From Sedimentitalea nanhaiensis DSM 24252 (GTDB lineage: Bacteria > Pseudomonadota > Alphaproteobacteria > Rhodobacterales > Rhodobacteraceae), in NCBI RefSeq assembly GCF_000473225.1, contig NZ_KI421509.1, positions 1,574,045 through 1,638,044 on the forward strand: DNA of 64,000 nt, given 5' to 3'. Below are positions 9,871-18,638 of this stretch, in pieces. The translations under genes were made by a program, and so were the position numbers. The notes under the pieces are model-generated. The model had not been told where the DNA came from. It worked only from the letters and a program-made list of their open reading frames with translations, and did not search any database. The first letter of the stretch is position 1; every line of letters starts with the position of its first letter.

Positions 9871-10041
9871 CGCCAACCGGCAAAAACCGCATGATTAGGC
9901 TGGCGCAACGGATATACGGAAACTGTGGTCGCCACTGGCGACGGCATCACAGGCGCAAACGCCTTGACGCGGCGCGAACGGATCGGTTCCGCATATGCAA
10001 CGGCAGACGCGCCGCCCGGCCGGCAGACACGATGCGACACC

Positions 10042-10776
10042 TCAACCGGCTTCGGATACCAGCAACACCGCGCAACCGATTCGGTTGATCACAGCCTGTG
10101 TTGTACTGTCGCGAAACAACCCTGACAGCCAGCCGTGTTTGTGCGACCCCATGATCAACAGGTCCGCTGGCCATTCGGCGGCATAGCGCACGATCTCATC
10201 ATCACATATCCCACGCCGTATCGCATGTCGTCCGTCGCCCAACGGTGCAAAGTTGGCCAGCAGCCGGTCGGCATTCTTGCGGTGGTGCTCGACCAACTGC
10301 GCGCTGGACTGCTCAAGGGGATCCGGCAACAGGGCCGCCGCGCCGGCCGGGCCATAGGCCACATTCGGAATGTTCGAAACCGCCGGGGGCACAACGGTCA
10401 GGAACCGGATACTGGCCTCAAACTGCCCCGCCATTTCCCGCGCGGTCTCCAGAACCCGGTCCACCAGCGGATCGTCCGTATTCAGCGCCACCAGAATCCG
10501 ACGAAACGATACCCGGCCCCGACCGTCATCGGCTGCGGCTTTAGGGCCGTCTTGCAGGGTTTCAAGCGCTTTGGTCGCCGCCTGCAACAGCCGGGCGGCA
10601 CCCTGGTTATCTGCTTGGTCCGACGTGACTGTCGACATCAGCTTGGCATCAAGAACAAAGGCGTTCAATACCCTGATCTTGTCCTCGACCGTCAGTGCCT
10701 TGTCCTCCAGAACCTGGGATGGCGCGGAATAGCTGCCCCCGGGATCGGCGATTTTGTCTCTCGCGTCTGGTCGCAT
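10042..10776 (-). CDS. Universal stress protein with N-terminal extension
   Basis: A 244-residue cytoplasmic protein. The C-terminal part (about residues 92-244) is a UspA domain, with the start RRILVALNTDD and the nucleotide-binding-like segment IMGSHKHGWLSGLFRDSTTQ near the end. The first 90 residues form a separate helical region beginning PSQVLEDKALTVEDKIRVLN, which resembles short stand-alone proteobacterial proteins often next to stress genes. Usp proteins respond to redox and growth arrest; a link to low-oxygen physiology is inferred only from the adjacent nos operon. I found no FNR box upstream of this gene. Confidence 0.85.
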   Translation of the reverse strand: MRPDARDKIADPGGSYSAPSQVLEDKALTVEDKIRVLNAFVLDAKLMSTVTSDQADNQGAARLLQAATKALETLQDGPKAAADDGRGRVSFRRILVALNTDDPLVDRVLETAREMAGQFEASIRFLTVVPPAVSNIPNVAYGPAGAAALLPDPLEQSSAQLVEHHRKNADRLLANFAPLGDGRHAIRRGICDDEIVRYAAEWPADLLIMGSHKHGWLSGLFRDSTTQAVINRIGCAVLLVSEAG

Positions 10777-11002
10777 CTTACACTCCTATCAGCCAGGGGG
10801 CGCGCGGCGCGCTCCACCATCAGACCAGAGTTCCATTTCGTCGCGCGATCACTCTCTTTGGACACACGCGTCTTGCGGCGTCAGTGTTCCGCCTGGAACC
10901 TGATCCGAATGTTTAAAAACATGCGCTACCAGTGCTGAAATTGCAACCGCGAGGCCCGTATTCGGCGCTGCGGGCTGCCCGCCGCCTGAAGCCCGACACA
11001 GG
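10777..11002. other. Non-coding stretch between usp and the amine operon terminator
   Basis: About 225 bp without a credible ORF. It must hold the promoter of the minus-strand usp gene, but I see no clear -35/-10 pair and no FNR-type palindrome. A short AT-rich patch occurs at 10909-10922. Confidence 0.5.
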
Positions 11003-11041
11003 CAAAAACCCCACCCGGCGCATCAGGAGCCTGCCAGGTGG
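11003..11041 (-). terminator. Rho-independent terminator of the amine-catabolism operon
   Basis: A 9-bp stem (11011-11019 with 11033-11041, one G-U wobble on the minus strand) is followed, in minus-strand reading, by GGTTTTTG. It lies 53 bp past the ridA-like stop and plausibly ends the long operon that starts near 20.3 kb. Confidence 0.75.
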
Positions 11042-11093
11042 AGTTCTTCGGTTACAGTATACGGGGACCGCGACAGTCTCCGGCCTGCGATGG

Positions 11094-11441
11094 TCAGCGC
11101 GCGGCCACCACGATCACTTCGACGCTATACTCGGGCGTGGCCAGCTTCGCCTCGCCGCAGGCCCGCACCGGGGCGTGGCCTTCGGGCACCCAGGCGTCCC
11201 AGACCGCATTCATCTCGGCGAAATCACCCATGTCGGCCAGCCAGATGATGGCTTGCAGCAACTTTCTCTTTTCGCTGCCAATTTCAGCCAGCAATGCGTC
11301 GACCTTGTCCAGGCAATCCTGGGTCTGCTGCGTCACGCTGGCACCGGCGGTGCCAACCTGTCCGGCCAGATAAATCGTGTCGCCGTGGGTGACGATCTGG
11401 CTCATACGGGTACCGGTGTGATGGCGGGAAATTTCGGTCAT
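11094..11441 (-). CDS. RidA/YjgF family protein
   Basis: A 115-residue RidA-superfamily protein, about the family's usual length. Members hydrolyse reactive enamine/imine intermediates made by PLP enzymes or amine oxidases, protecting the cell. Recognisable segments are YLAGQVG near residue 25 and a C-terminal SVEVIVVAA strand. The canonical catalytic Arg region reads HAPVRACGEAKL, so an Arg is present but the context is divergent. The ATG at 11441, with GAGGAC just upstream, is preferred over 11462, which lacks a ribosome site. It is the last gene of the operon, next to an FAD amine oxidase likely to generate imines. Confidence 0.85.
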   Translation of the reverse strand: MTEISRHHTGTRMSQIVTHGDTIYLAGQVGTAGASVTQQTQDCLDKVDALLAEIGSEKRKLLQAIIWLADMGDFAEMNAVWDAWVPEGHAPVRACGEAKLATPEYSVEVIVVAAR

Positions 11442-11448
11442 GGTGTCC

Positions 11449-12558
11449 TCATTCTGGGTCATATTTGAAACGTCCCGGACGCAAGGCCGCGATCACGCTT
11501 GGCGGCAAGGTGCCGGGTTCGTCGCGGATCAGCGCCGCTGCCAAACGCGATAGCGCGGGCGCGGTCTGAACACCATAGCCTCCCTGACCGGCCAGCCACA
11601 GAAACCCGTCGGCACGGGTGTCGAACCCGGCAACCGGCGTGCGGTCGGGCGCAAAGGTACGCAGACCGGCCCAAGCATGTTCGACCCGTGTCACCGGCAC
11701 AGTCACGGTCTGTTCATAGCGGTGCAAGCCCTCGGCCAGCACCATATCGTCGGCCCAGGCATCCTGCGCCTCTTGCGGCTCCTCATCGGCGGGGCTGACC
11801 ATCAGCTTGCCGGACTCGGGTTTGGCATACCATTGCTCGGCCGCGCTGGCGAACAGGGGCCAGTTGCGGGTGTCATGCCCCCCGGGCGCCGGCAAGATCG
11901 CTGCAGTGCGCCGCATAGGTTGCAGCGGGACGGGCAGTGCTCCGGCCATTTGCCCGACGGATCCCGCCCAGGCACCGGCGGCGTTGACCACCACGGGCGC
12001 GGCATATTCGGCACCGGCAACGCTCACTCGCCACAGGCCGTCATCACGCCGCAGGCCTGTGACACGCGCGCCAGTCAAGATCTGCCCGCCGCTTGCCTTT
12101 AGCTGTCCGGTATAGCCGGTCAGCATCCGGTCGACATCGATATCCTGCGCATCCCATTCGATCACCGCCCCGGCGATCCGTTCAGGTCGCAGGATGGGCA
12201 CCAACTCGACAGCTTGCATCGGCGTCAGTGTCTGCAGCCCCGTTGCCCCGGCGACATAGTCCTCCAGCGCCTGCAACTCGTCTTCGGTGGCCACCAACAG
12301 CTCGCCACGAGGCGACAAAAGGCTTTCCGTGCTACCGTTTTCAGGATTTTCCAACATCGGGACCGACGCCGCGTTCAGCGCGCGCAGCGTGGCGTTTCCA
12401 TAGTTGCGGATGAACACCGCCGCCGAACGTCCCGTCGCGTGATAGCCCAGCTGCGGCTCGGCTTCGAGGACCAGCACCGAGCGATCCGTTGCCAGCGTGG
12501 CCGCCGCGCTGATGCCGGCGATGCCGCCGCCGATGACAATGACGTCCGCCGTGGTCAT
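11449..12558 (-). CDS. FAD-dependent amine/D-amino-acid oxidoreductase (DAO family)
   Basis: A 369-residue flavoprotein of the DAO (glycine oxidase / D-amino acid dehydrogenase) family. The N-terminal dinucleotide fold GGGIAG (residues 10-15) is followed by ATGRSAA. The C-terminal FLWLAGQGGYGVQTAP is the second FAD-contact segment. Such enzymes oxidise primary or secondary amines to imines, consistent with the adjacent RidA. The substrate is unknown; context suggests an amine derived from the transported ligand. It overlaps the upstream deacetylase gene by 4 bp. Confidence 0.88.
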   Translation of the reverse strand: MTTADVIVIGGGIAGISAAATLATDRSVLVLEAEPQLGYHATGRSAAVFIRNYGNATLRALNAASVPMLENPENGSTESLLSPRGELLVATEDELQALEDYVAGATGLQTLTPMQAVELVPILRPERIAGAVIEWDAQDIDVDRMLTGYTGQLKASGGQILTGARVTGLRRDDGLWRVSVAGAEYAAPVVVNAAGAWAGSVGQMAGALPVPLQPMRRTAAILPAPGGHDTRNWPLFASAAEQWYAKPESGKLMVSPADEEPQEAQDAWADDMVLAEGLHRYEQTVTVPVTRVEHAWAGLRTFAPDRTPVAGFDTRADGFLWLAGQGGYGVQTAPALSRLAAALIRDEPGTLPPSVIAALRPGRFKYDPE

Positions 12559-13580
12559 ACCGCCTCCTGAAATCCGCTCAGGGTTCGTGTGAGGTTGTCG
12601 CCCAGGCTATCGGACAGATATCCGCCCTCTTGTACAAACAGCACCGGCAACCCGGTTTTGGCCAGCGCCGCACCGATCCGGGCAAACCCGTCACCGGTTA
12701 CCGCCAGCCCCTGAAACGGATCATCGATCGAGGCATCCAGCCCCAGCGCCACCACCAGCACATCGGTGCCGAAACTGGCAATCCGGCGCAAGGCAACCGC
12801 CAGCGTTTCCAGGTAATCGTCATCGCCGGTTCCGCGCGCCAGCGGCAGGTTCAGGTTATAGCCCAGCCCCCGGCCTTGCCCGCGCTCCTGCGCGTGGCCC
12901 CAGAAGAACGGATAGAACCGGGTCGGATCGGCATGAATCGAGACCGTCAAAAGATCGCTGCGATCATAGAAGATTCCCTGCGTACCATTGCCGTGATGTA
13001 CATCCACGTCCAGGATTGCCGCCCGCAGCCCCACCCCGCGCAACCGCTGTGCTGCAATGCCCGCGTTGTTGAGAAAACAGAACCCCCCCGCCAGATCGCC
13101 AAACGCATGATGCCCTGGCGGACGCGACAGCACATAGGCCGCGCGGCTGCCCGTAATCATCAGATCCGCGCCGGTGATCGCCGATTGCGCCGACCAATAG
13201 GCCGCCTCCCAGGTGCCGGCCGAGATTGGGCAGGCGGTATCGGCCTGGTGATACCCGGCCTGCCCCACCGCCGATTTCGGATAACCGTCGCCGCGCGTCG
13301 CCGGGTGAATATTGGGGATGACCTCGTCGCCCCCGCCGCCGATGCGCTGCCATCGGGTGTGGATGGATTGCAGAAAATCCAGGTATTCCGCCGAATGCAA
13401 CGCCGCAATCGGACCCAACCCCGCGTCACGGGGAGCCTGTATCTCGCAGCCAGCCGCCTCGGCCCCGGCTGTCAGAACCCGGATCCGTTCGGGCTGTTCG
13501 GGGTTGGGCAGGATCACGCCATTGGCCATGAAATGTTTCGGATCATGCTGCCGCTGCCGGTCATCGAGCACTGCTTTCAT
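12555..13580 (-). CDS. Histone-deacetylase-fold amidohydrolase, acetylpolyamine type
   Basis: A 341-residue zinc amidohydrolase of the arginase/deacetylase fold. Visible active-site elements are the tandem histidines His157-His158 (PGHHAFGD) and zinc ligands Asp193 and His195 (DVDVHHGNG), with a third likely at Asp281 (GLDASIDDP). Bacterial members close to this type (acetylpolyamine amidohydrolases) remove acetyl groups from N-acetylputrescine, -cadaverine or -spermidine. The polyamine-type ABC importer and amine-processing enzymes in the operon fit that reading, but the true substrate is not shown. It overlaps the FAD oxidase and acetyltransferase genes by 4 bp each. Confidence 0.88.
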   Translation of the reverse strand: MKAVLDDRQRQHDPKHFMANGVILPNPEQPERIRVLTAGAEAAGCEIQAPRDAGLGPIAALHSAEYLDFLQSIHTRWQRIGGGGDEVIPNIHPATRGDGYPKSAVGQAGYHQADTACPISAGTWEAAYWSAQSAITGADLMITGSRAAYVLSRPPGHHAFGDLAGGFCFLNNAGIAAQRLRGVGLRAAILDVDVHHGNGTQGIFYDRSDLLTVSIHADPTRFYPFFWGHAQERGQGRGLGYNLNLPLARGTGDDDYLETLAVALRRIASFGTDVLVVALGLDASIDDPFQGLAVTGDGFARIGAALAKTGLPVLFVQEGGYLSDSLGDNLTRTLSGFQEAV

Positions 13581-14053
13581 GGCTTACCTCTCAGGGCCGT
13601 ACAGCCGGCCTGGTCAAGAATCATCGCGGTCTGGTTCTTGGCCGGGATGAACCCCAACCTGTCATAGAAGCGGCGCGCATCGGGATTGCCCTGATCAACT
13701 TCGAGCTTGAGAAACATCGCACCCCAGACGTTGGCGGCATCCTCCAGAACGGTGGCCAGCAACCGTTGGCCCATATGCTGCCCACGCTGCTCGGGTGCGA
13801 CCCACAGGTCCGAGACATAGACACCCGCGCCGCCGATCCGGGTCGAGAAAACCGGCACATACATCGCCGCGCCCACAAGCCGGTCGGTTTGCGCAAGCAT
13901 GGCGCGAAACACCGGCGTATCCCCCCATCCGGCCCGTTCCAGATCATCCGGCGTGGCAAGATGGGTGTCGCCCAGATGATCCGACAGCCTCTGCAGCGCA
14001 TGGTTCAGCCTCTCGGCATCGCTGGGCTGTGCTATGCGAAACGTCACCTGCAT
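13577..14053 (-). CDS. GNAT family N-acetyltransferase
   Basis: A 158-residue GNAT protein. The acetyl-CoA pyrophosphate loop is visible as EQRGQHMGQRLL (Q/R-x-x-G-x-G/A type) in the middle. The C-terminal NPDARRFYDRLGFIPA is the classical NxxAxxFYxxxGF element. It transfers an acetyl group to an amine; the acceptor is unknown. The gene sits between a BKACE enzyme (1-bp overlap) and a deacetylase (4-bp overlap), so acetylation and deacetylation functions are made from the same transcript. Confidence 0.87.
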   Translation of the reverse strand: MQVTFRIAQPSDAERLNHALQRLSDHLGDTHLATPDDLERAGWGDTPVFRAMLAQTDRLVGAAMYVPVFSTRIGGAGVYVSDLWVAPEQRGQHMGQRLLATVLEDAANVWGAMFLKLEVDQGNPDARRFYDRLGFIPAKNQTAMILDQAGCTALRGKP

Positions 14054-14979
14054 CAGATCGCCGTTGCGTCCGCGCCCTTGAGCCCCAGCATCGCCCGCGC
14101 CTGGGACGGGGTAGCGACCGTGCGCCCCAGGGCCTCGACGATGCCGCGAATCTTGTCCACCTGCTCGGCATTGGAATGCGCCAGCTTCCCCCGCGCGATC
14201 ATCAGACTGTCCTCAAGCCCGACGCGCACATGCCCGCCCATCGCCGCCGCCATGGTTGCCATCGGCATCTGGTGCCGCCCTGCCGCCAGCACCGAGAACA
14301 TGTAATCCTCGCCGAACAGCTTATCCGCGATCCGTTTCATATGGGTCAGGTTCTCGGGGTCCGGCCCGATGCCGCCCAGCACCCCGAACACAAACTGGAT
14401 GAACAGGGGGGCCTGAACCAGCCCGCGATCCATGAAATGGCGCAACATGTAAAGATGGCTGACATCATAGCATTCAAACTCGAACCGCGCGCCCCGTTCG
14501 CTGCCCATCTCGGTCAGAATGCGCACCATGTCGCGCGGTGTGTTCTTGAACACCAGATCGTCAGAATTGCGCAGAAAGGGTTCTTCCCAGTCATATTTCC
14601 AGTCCGTGATGCGGTCGGCCGCCGGATACAGTGCGAAATTCATCGTTCCCATGTTCAGACTGCACATTTCGGGCGCGACCCGCCGGGGTGCGGCCAGCCG
14701 GTCCTCCAGCGCCATCACCGCGCTGCCCCCGGTTGTGATGTTGAGCACAGCGTCGGTGGCCTGTTTGATCTGCGGCAGAAAGCCCATGAAATGCGCGACG
14801 CTGGCCGAAGGTCGGCCATCGTCCGGGTTGCGCGCATGCAGATGCAGGATCGCAGCCCCGGCGCGGGCCGCCCCGAGTGCCTGATCGGCGATCTGCTCGG
14901 CGGTTACCGGCAGATGGGGCGACATCGACGGCGTGTGGATCGAGCCAGTCACGGCGCAGCTGATCAGGATCAGGGACAT
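14053..14979 (-). CDS. Beta-keto acid cleavage enzyme (BKACE, DUF849)
   Basis: A 308-residue protein of the BKACE family, typified by 3-keto-5-aminohexanoate cleavage enzyme (Kce) of lysine fermentation. These zinc enzymes split a beta-keto acid with acetyl-CoA into acetoacetate and a new CoA ester. The metal motif HLHAR (His46, His48, Arg50) and the C-terminal GGHVRVGLED (His250, Arg252, Glu256-Asp257) are intact. Substrate specificity varies widely in this family and cannot be read here. The ATG at 14979 gives the typical N-terminus; the longer frame overlaps the aminotransferase gene. Confidence 0.9.
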   Translation of the reverse strand: MSLILISCAVTGSIHTPSMSPHLPVTAEQIADQALGAARAGAAILHLHARNPDDGRPSASVAHFMGFLPQIKQATDAVLNITTGGSAVMALEDRLAAPRRVAPEMCSLNMGTMNFALYPAADRITDWKYDWEEPFLRNSDDLVFKNTPRDMVRILTEMGSERGARFEFECYDVSHLYMLRHFMDRGLVQAPLFIQFVFGVLGGIGPDPENLTHMKRIADKLFGEDYMFSVLAAGRHQMPMATMAAAMGGHVRVGLEDSLMIARGKLAHSNAEQVDKIRGIVEALGRTVATPSQARAMLGLKGADATAI

Positions 14980-14980
14980 T

Positions 14981-16312
14981 TCAAGCCACCTTTCCGGCAA
15001 TTTCGTCCGTGTAGTGCACCAGCGACGTCTCCAGCCCATCGACGATCTCGTCCAGATGGGTGTCGTTGACGATCAGCGGTGGGCAGACCAGAATATGGTC
15101 ACCTTCGATCCCGTCGCGGGTGCGGCGGGAATAGACGATCAACCCTTGCCCATAGGCGATGTCGACGAACCTCTGATAGGCGTTCAGCCTGCGCGGCAAC
15201 GGTGCCTTGCTGTCACGGTCGGCCATGAACTCGAATGCGCACAACAGGCCCTTGCCACGGACATCGCCGATGATCTCGTGCTTCTGCATCAGCCCTGCCA
15301 GCCGCGCCAACAGCTTTTCGCCCATCACGGTGGCGTTGCGACACAGGCCCTGCGCTTCGATCTCGTCGATCACCGCCAACCCTGCGGCGCAGGCCAGAGG
15401 GTTGCCCGCATAGGTAAACCCATGGGCGAACCCGCCCGCATCCAGAACCGGCTCGACAAGCCGCGCATCGGCAATCATCGCCCCCAGCGGCACGTATCCC
15501 GCCCCCAGCCCCTTGGACATGACGATGATATCGGGCCGCGTGACCCAATGCTCGGCTGCGAAAAACCGTCCGGTGCGCCCGGCCCCCGTCATGACCTCGT
15601 CCATGATCAGCAGCACGCCGTGACGATCACAAATCTCGCGCACTCGCTGCATATATCCGGCAGGCGGCACAAGCGCCCCGGTCGAGGCCCCGCCCACCGG
15701 TTCCAGGATAAAGGCCAACACGCTGTCCGGCCCCTCGCTGCGTATCTTGGCGTCCAGCATGTCGGCATAGTATTGGCCCGTGGCCGGGTCGTTGGGGTTC
15801 AAGTCGTCCAGATAGGCCCGTGGCGCGGGCACCTTGGGCATATCTCGCATCATCGGTTCAAACGGAGCGGTCAATGTTGCGTACCCTGTGACCGCCAGCG
15901 CCCCCAAAGTGCAGCCGTGATAGGACGGTGTACGCGAAATCACCTTGCAGCGGCCACCTTGCCCGGTCGCGAGGGCATGCTGACGCGCCAGTTTCATCGC
16001 GCTTTCCACCGCTTCCGAGCCCCCCGAAACAAAAAACACCCGATCCAACCCCGGCGGACACAGCCCCGCCAGTTTGGCGGCAAGCCGTTCGCTGGCTTCG
16101 GTTTCGAAGTGCAGCCGATAACCGAATGTGGCCTTGTCCATTTGCCGCCGCATCGCCGCCAGCACGTTCGGATCGGAATGACCGATGTTGCATACCATCG
16201 CGCCCGACGATCCATCCAGATATCGCTTGCCGTCGCGGTCCCACATATACACCCCGCGCGCCTGCTCCAGCACCGGTTTGCGGCCCCGGCCCTGGTAAAA
16301 AAGGTTGCTCAT
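14981..16312 (-). CDS. Class III (omega) aminotransferase
   Basis: A 443-residue fold-type I PLP aminotransferase. The PLP-binding segment is GVLLIMDEVMTG (Asp238, Glu239), and the Schiff-base Lys267 lies in MSKGLGAGYVPLGA. Members remove terminal amino groups from omega-amino acids, polyamines or similar amines. In this operon it could convert an amino acid or diamine to an aldehyde or a keto acid that BKACE later uses (inference). Only one base separates it from the flanking genes on each side, implying coupled translation. Confidence 0.9.
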   Translation of the reverse strand: MSNLFYQGRGRKPVLEQARGVYMWDRDGKRYLDGSSGAMVCNIGHSDPNVLAAMRRQMDKATFGYRLHFETEASERLAAKLAGLCPPGLDRVFFVSGGSEAVESAMKLARQHALATGQGGRCKVISRTPSYHGCTLGALAVTGYATLTAPFEPMMRDMPKVPAPRAYLDDLNPNDPATGQYYADMLDAKIRSEGPDSVLAFILEPVGGASTGALVPPAGYMQRVREICDRHGVLLIMDEVMTGAGRTGRFFAAEHWVTRPDIIVMSKGLGAGYVPLGAMIADARLVEPVLDAGGFAHGFTYAGNPLACAAGLAVIDEIEAQGLCRNATVMGEKLLARLAGLMQKHEIIGDVRGKGLLCAFEFMADRDSKAPLPRRLNAYQRFVDIAYGQGLIVYSRRTRDGIEGDHILVCPPLIVNDTHLDEIVDGLETSLVHYTDEIAGKVA

Positions 16313-16313
16313 G

Positions 16314-17390
16314 TCACGTCTCCTGCAGCGCCGCGCAGTCCTGCGGGCGAAAGCCGATAGTGACCGTGCTGCCTTCGACAAACGGGCGCGTGTCGATCAT
16401 GTTGATGGCCTGCAGCTGGGTTTCGCCCAGGCGCACGAAATAACGCACCGTCTGGCCCTGATAATCCACCGTTTCAACCGTTGCCTGCGCGGTGATCAGC
16501 CCCGAGGTATCCGCCGCCGCGCCCAACAGCAGCAGCTTCTCGGCCCGCAGAATCAGCTTGGCTGGCCCTTCGCGCAGATCGGCAGCCTTGTCCGCCGGGA
16601 CAGGTACGGTCCCGAACGGGGCGATTTCGATCTGCACCGCCTGCGCATCACGCCCGGTGCAGCGCCCTTGCAGGATGTTCGAGGCCCCCAGAAAGTTCGC
16701 CACAAAGGCGCTGGCTGGCGTGTTGTAAACCTCTTCCGGCGTGCCAATCTGTTCGACGCGCCCGGCGCTCATCACGACGATCTTGTCGGACATCGCCAGC
16801 GCTTCGGACTGGTCATGGGTGACAAACACCGTGGTTACCCCGATCTGGTGCTGGATACGTTTCAACTCGACCCGCATGTCTTCACGCAGGTTTGCGTCCA
16901 GAGCCGACAGAGGTTCATCCAGCAGCAAAACCTCGGGCTGGATCACGATGGCACGAGCCAGCGCGATGCGTTGCTGTTGCCCGCCCGACAGTTCCTTGGG
17001 ATAGCGCTCGCCGACCTCGGGCAACTGTACCAGATCCAGTGCCGCCTGCACCCGACTTGCTACATCGGCCTTGGGCACGTCGCGATACCGCAGCCCAAAG
17101 GCGACATTCTGCGCCACCGTCTTGTGCGGAAACAGGGCGTAGTTCTGGAATACAATGCCCAGGTTTCGCTTGTGGATGGGCACCTCGTTCATCCGTTTGC
17201 CCCCGATCAGGATCTCACCCTCGGTCGGGTCCAGCAACCCGGCAATCATCCGCAGATTGGTGGTCTTTCCACAGCCGGACGGCCCCAGCAGGGTGACAAA
17301 CTCGCCCTCGGGTATGGCAAGACTGGTCTGATGCACGGCGGTAAAGCCGCCAAAGCGTTTTACGATGTTGTTGAGGTGAACGGAACTCAC
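16314..17390 (-). CDS. ABC transporter ATPase, PotA-like
   Basis: A 358-residue ATPase of the spermidine/putrescine (PotA) and iron family. Walker A is GPSGCGKTT (residues 36-44), the ABC signature LSGGQQQR (134-141), Walker B VLLLDEP (154-160). A C-terminal TOBE-type regulatory domain follows from about residue 270. It energises uptake through the two permeases encoded upstream. It is separated from the binding-protein gene by 57 bp containing a strong stem-loop. Confidence 0.92.
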   Translation of the reverse strand: MSSVHLNNIVKRFGGFTAVHQTSLAIPEGEFVTLLGPSGCGKTTNLRMIAGLLDPTEGEILIGGKRMNEVPIHKRNLGIVFQNYALFPHKTVAQNVAFGLRYRDVPKADVASRVQAALDLVQLPEVGERYPKELSGGQQQRIALARAIVIQPEVLLLDEPLSALDANLREDMRVELKRIQHQIGVTTVFVTHDQSEALAMSDKIVVMSAGRVEQIGTPEEVYNTPASAFVANFLGASNILQGRCTGRDAQAVQIEIAPFGTVPVPADKAADLREGPAKLILRAEKLLLLGAAADTSGLITAQATVETVDYQGQTVRYFVRLGETQLQAINMIDTRPFVEGSTVTIGFRPQDCAALQET

Positions 17391-17414
17391 GGGGGCATTC
17401 TCCGGATAAGGGTC

Positions 17415-17435
17415 CTCCGGGGGCTGCCCCCGGAG
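17415..17435 (-). other. Intercistronic stem-loop after the binding-protein gene
   Basis: A perfect 10-base inverted repeat (17415-17424 with 17426-17435) built on CTCCGGGGGC and GCCCCCGGAG lies in the gap between the solute-binding protein and the ATPase genes. No T run follows on the minus strand. It resembles the mRNA-stabilising or partial-termination hairpins seen after binding-protein genes, which raise binding-protein output over the other subunits. Confidence 0.6.
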
Positions 17436-17447
17436 AAGATTTCACGC

Positions 17448-18599
17448 TCAGTAACCTTTTTGCACGCGACCAAACATCTTGGCCCATTCGGCCTCGTGGC
17501 CGTTCCAATAAACCGGATCGGCAAAGGTCAGCCCTTCCAGGGTGCCGGTGGGGTCAAACGCCGGCAGGGTCGGGATCTTGGCCCCCAGGTCCACCTTGGT
17601 CGGATCCAGCGCAGGCGGATAGTTCTGCCCCTCGGCCACCGCGATCGACGTTTCCGGTGCCAGCATAAAGTTCAGCAGTTCCTCGCAGGGCTCCATTGGC
17701 GACCCCTTGATGACAAACAGGCACTCCTGCCAGCCAAAGCCGTTCGGCGGGTCCATATAGCCAATGTCGTGGCCCTGTTCCTGCAAGGCATAGATGCGGC
17801 CCGACCAGCCTTCGGTGACGTAAACCTCCTCTTCGGCAAGCAGGCTCATCAGCTCGGCCCCCGAGCCCCAATATTTCAGCGACAGATCCCGATGGGTGCG
17901 CACCGCATCCCAACAGGCCTCGACATCGGTGGCACCGTTGGGGTCCTGATCGGTCTGCAGGCTGGCGTACCACATCCGGGTACGCCAATCGCTCCAGCCG
18001 GCGATCTTACCTTTCAGGCTCTCATCCAGCAGGATGTTGGCCCCCATCTCCTGCATCCGCTCGTCGCTGATGTATTTGCGATTATAGGCCAGCCCCGTGG
18101 TGCCATAGTCATAAGGCACACAGGACAAGGCACCGCCGCTTACGCCGCGAAACACCTCGATCAGCTTGGGGATCACAAATTGCAGGTTCGGAATATTGGC
18201 CTCGTTCAACTCGGAACTCAGCCCCAGCCCGTGATAGCGCGCATAGTCGAAAACCCCTGACAGATGCGCGATATTATATTCGCCCGGCTGGCCCGCCTTA
18301 ACGCGGCTCAGGTATTCGTCACCACCGCCAAAGGTGCCATCGACCACGGCGATCCCGGACTCGGCCGTATAAGGCTCAAAGGCGTATTGACGAAAAGCTT
18401 CGGACACCACTCCGCCCCAACCGTCAAAACGCACCTGATCGACCGCGGCATGAGCGTATTTGGCAAAGGGCGTTTGCACCCCATAGGCCAATCCAGCCGC
18501 ACCGATCAGCCCCAGAAACCCACGTCGATCAATGTCGCCATTCATATAACGTTCGCGCAAACGTTCGTATCGCGTTGTGTTGTCCAACTTCTTTGTCAT
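17448..18599 (-). CDS. ABC transporter substrate-binding protein, PotD/PotF-like
   Basis: A 383-residue periplasmic binding protein of the family-1 extracellular solute-binding type. The N-terminus carries a twin-arginine-like signal (DRRGFLGLIGAAG, Arg25-Arg26) after an unusually long hydrophilic n-region, suggesting Tat export. The mature part begins near residue 52. The family takes up putrescine, spermidine and related cations, but the ligand here is unknown. The gene lies between the permease genes and the ATPase gene, followed by a hairpin likely to boost its relative expression. Confidence 0.88.
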   Translation of the reverse strand: MTKKLDNTTRYERLRERYMNGDIDRRGFLGLIGAAGLAYGVQTPFAKYAHAAVDQVRFDGWGGVVSEAFRQYAFEPYTAESGIAVVDGTFGGGDEYLSRVKAGQPGEYNIAHLSGVFDYARYHGLGLSSELNEANIPNLQFVIPKLIEVFRGVSGGALSCVPYDYGTTGLAYNRKYISDERMQEMGANILLDESLKGKIAGWSDWRTRMWYASLQTDQDPNGATDVEACWDAVRTHRDLSLKYWGSGAELMSLLAEEEVYVTEGWSGRIYALQEQGHDIGYMDPPNGFGWQECLFVIKGSPMEPCEELLNFMLAPETSIAVAEGQNYPPALDPTKVDLGAKIPTLPAFDPTGTLEGLTFADPVYWNGHEAEWAKMFGRVQKGY

Positions 18600-18638
18600 T
18601 GTTTTCTCCTTGTCGGATGTGGTGATGTTATGGGATTT

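Noticed and set aside
12555-13580. True histone deacetylase
   Set aside because: The fold is the same, but the operon context and bacterial family point to small acetyl-amines rather than proteins.
12630-13667. 345-residue open frame on the plus strand
   Set aside because: Antisense of the deacetylase gene, which has intact zinc ligands; shadow frame.
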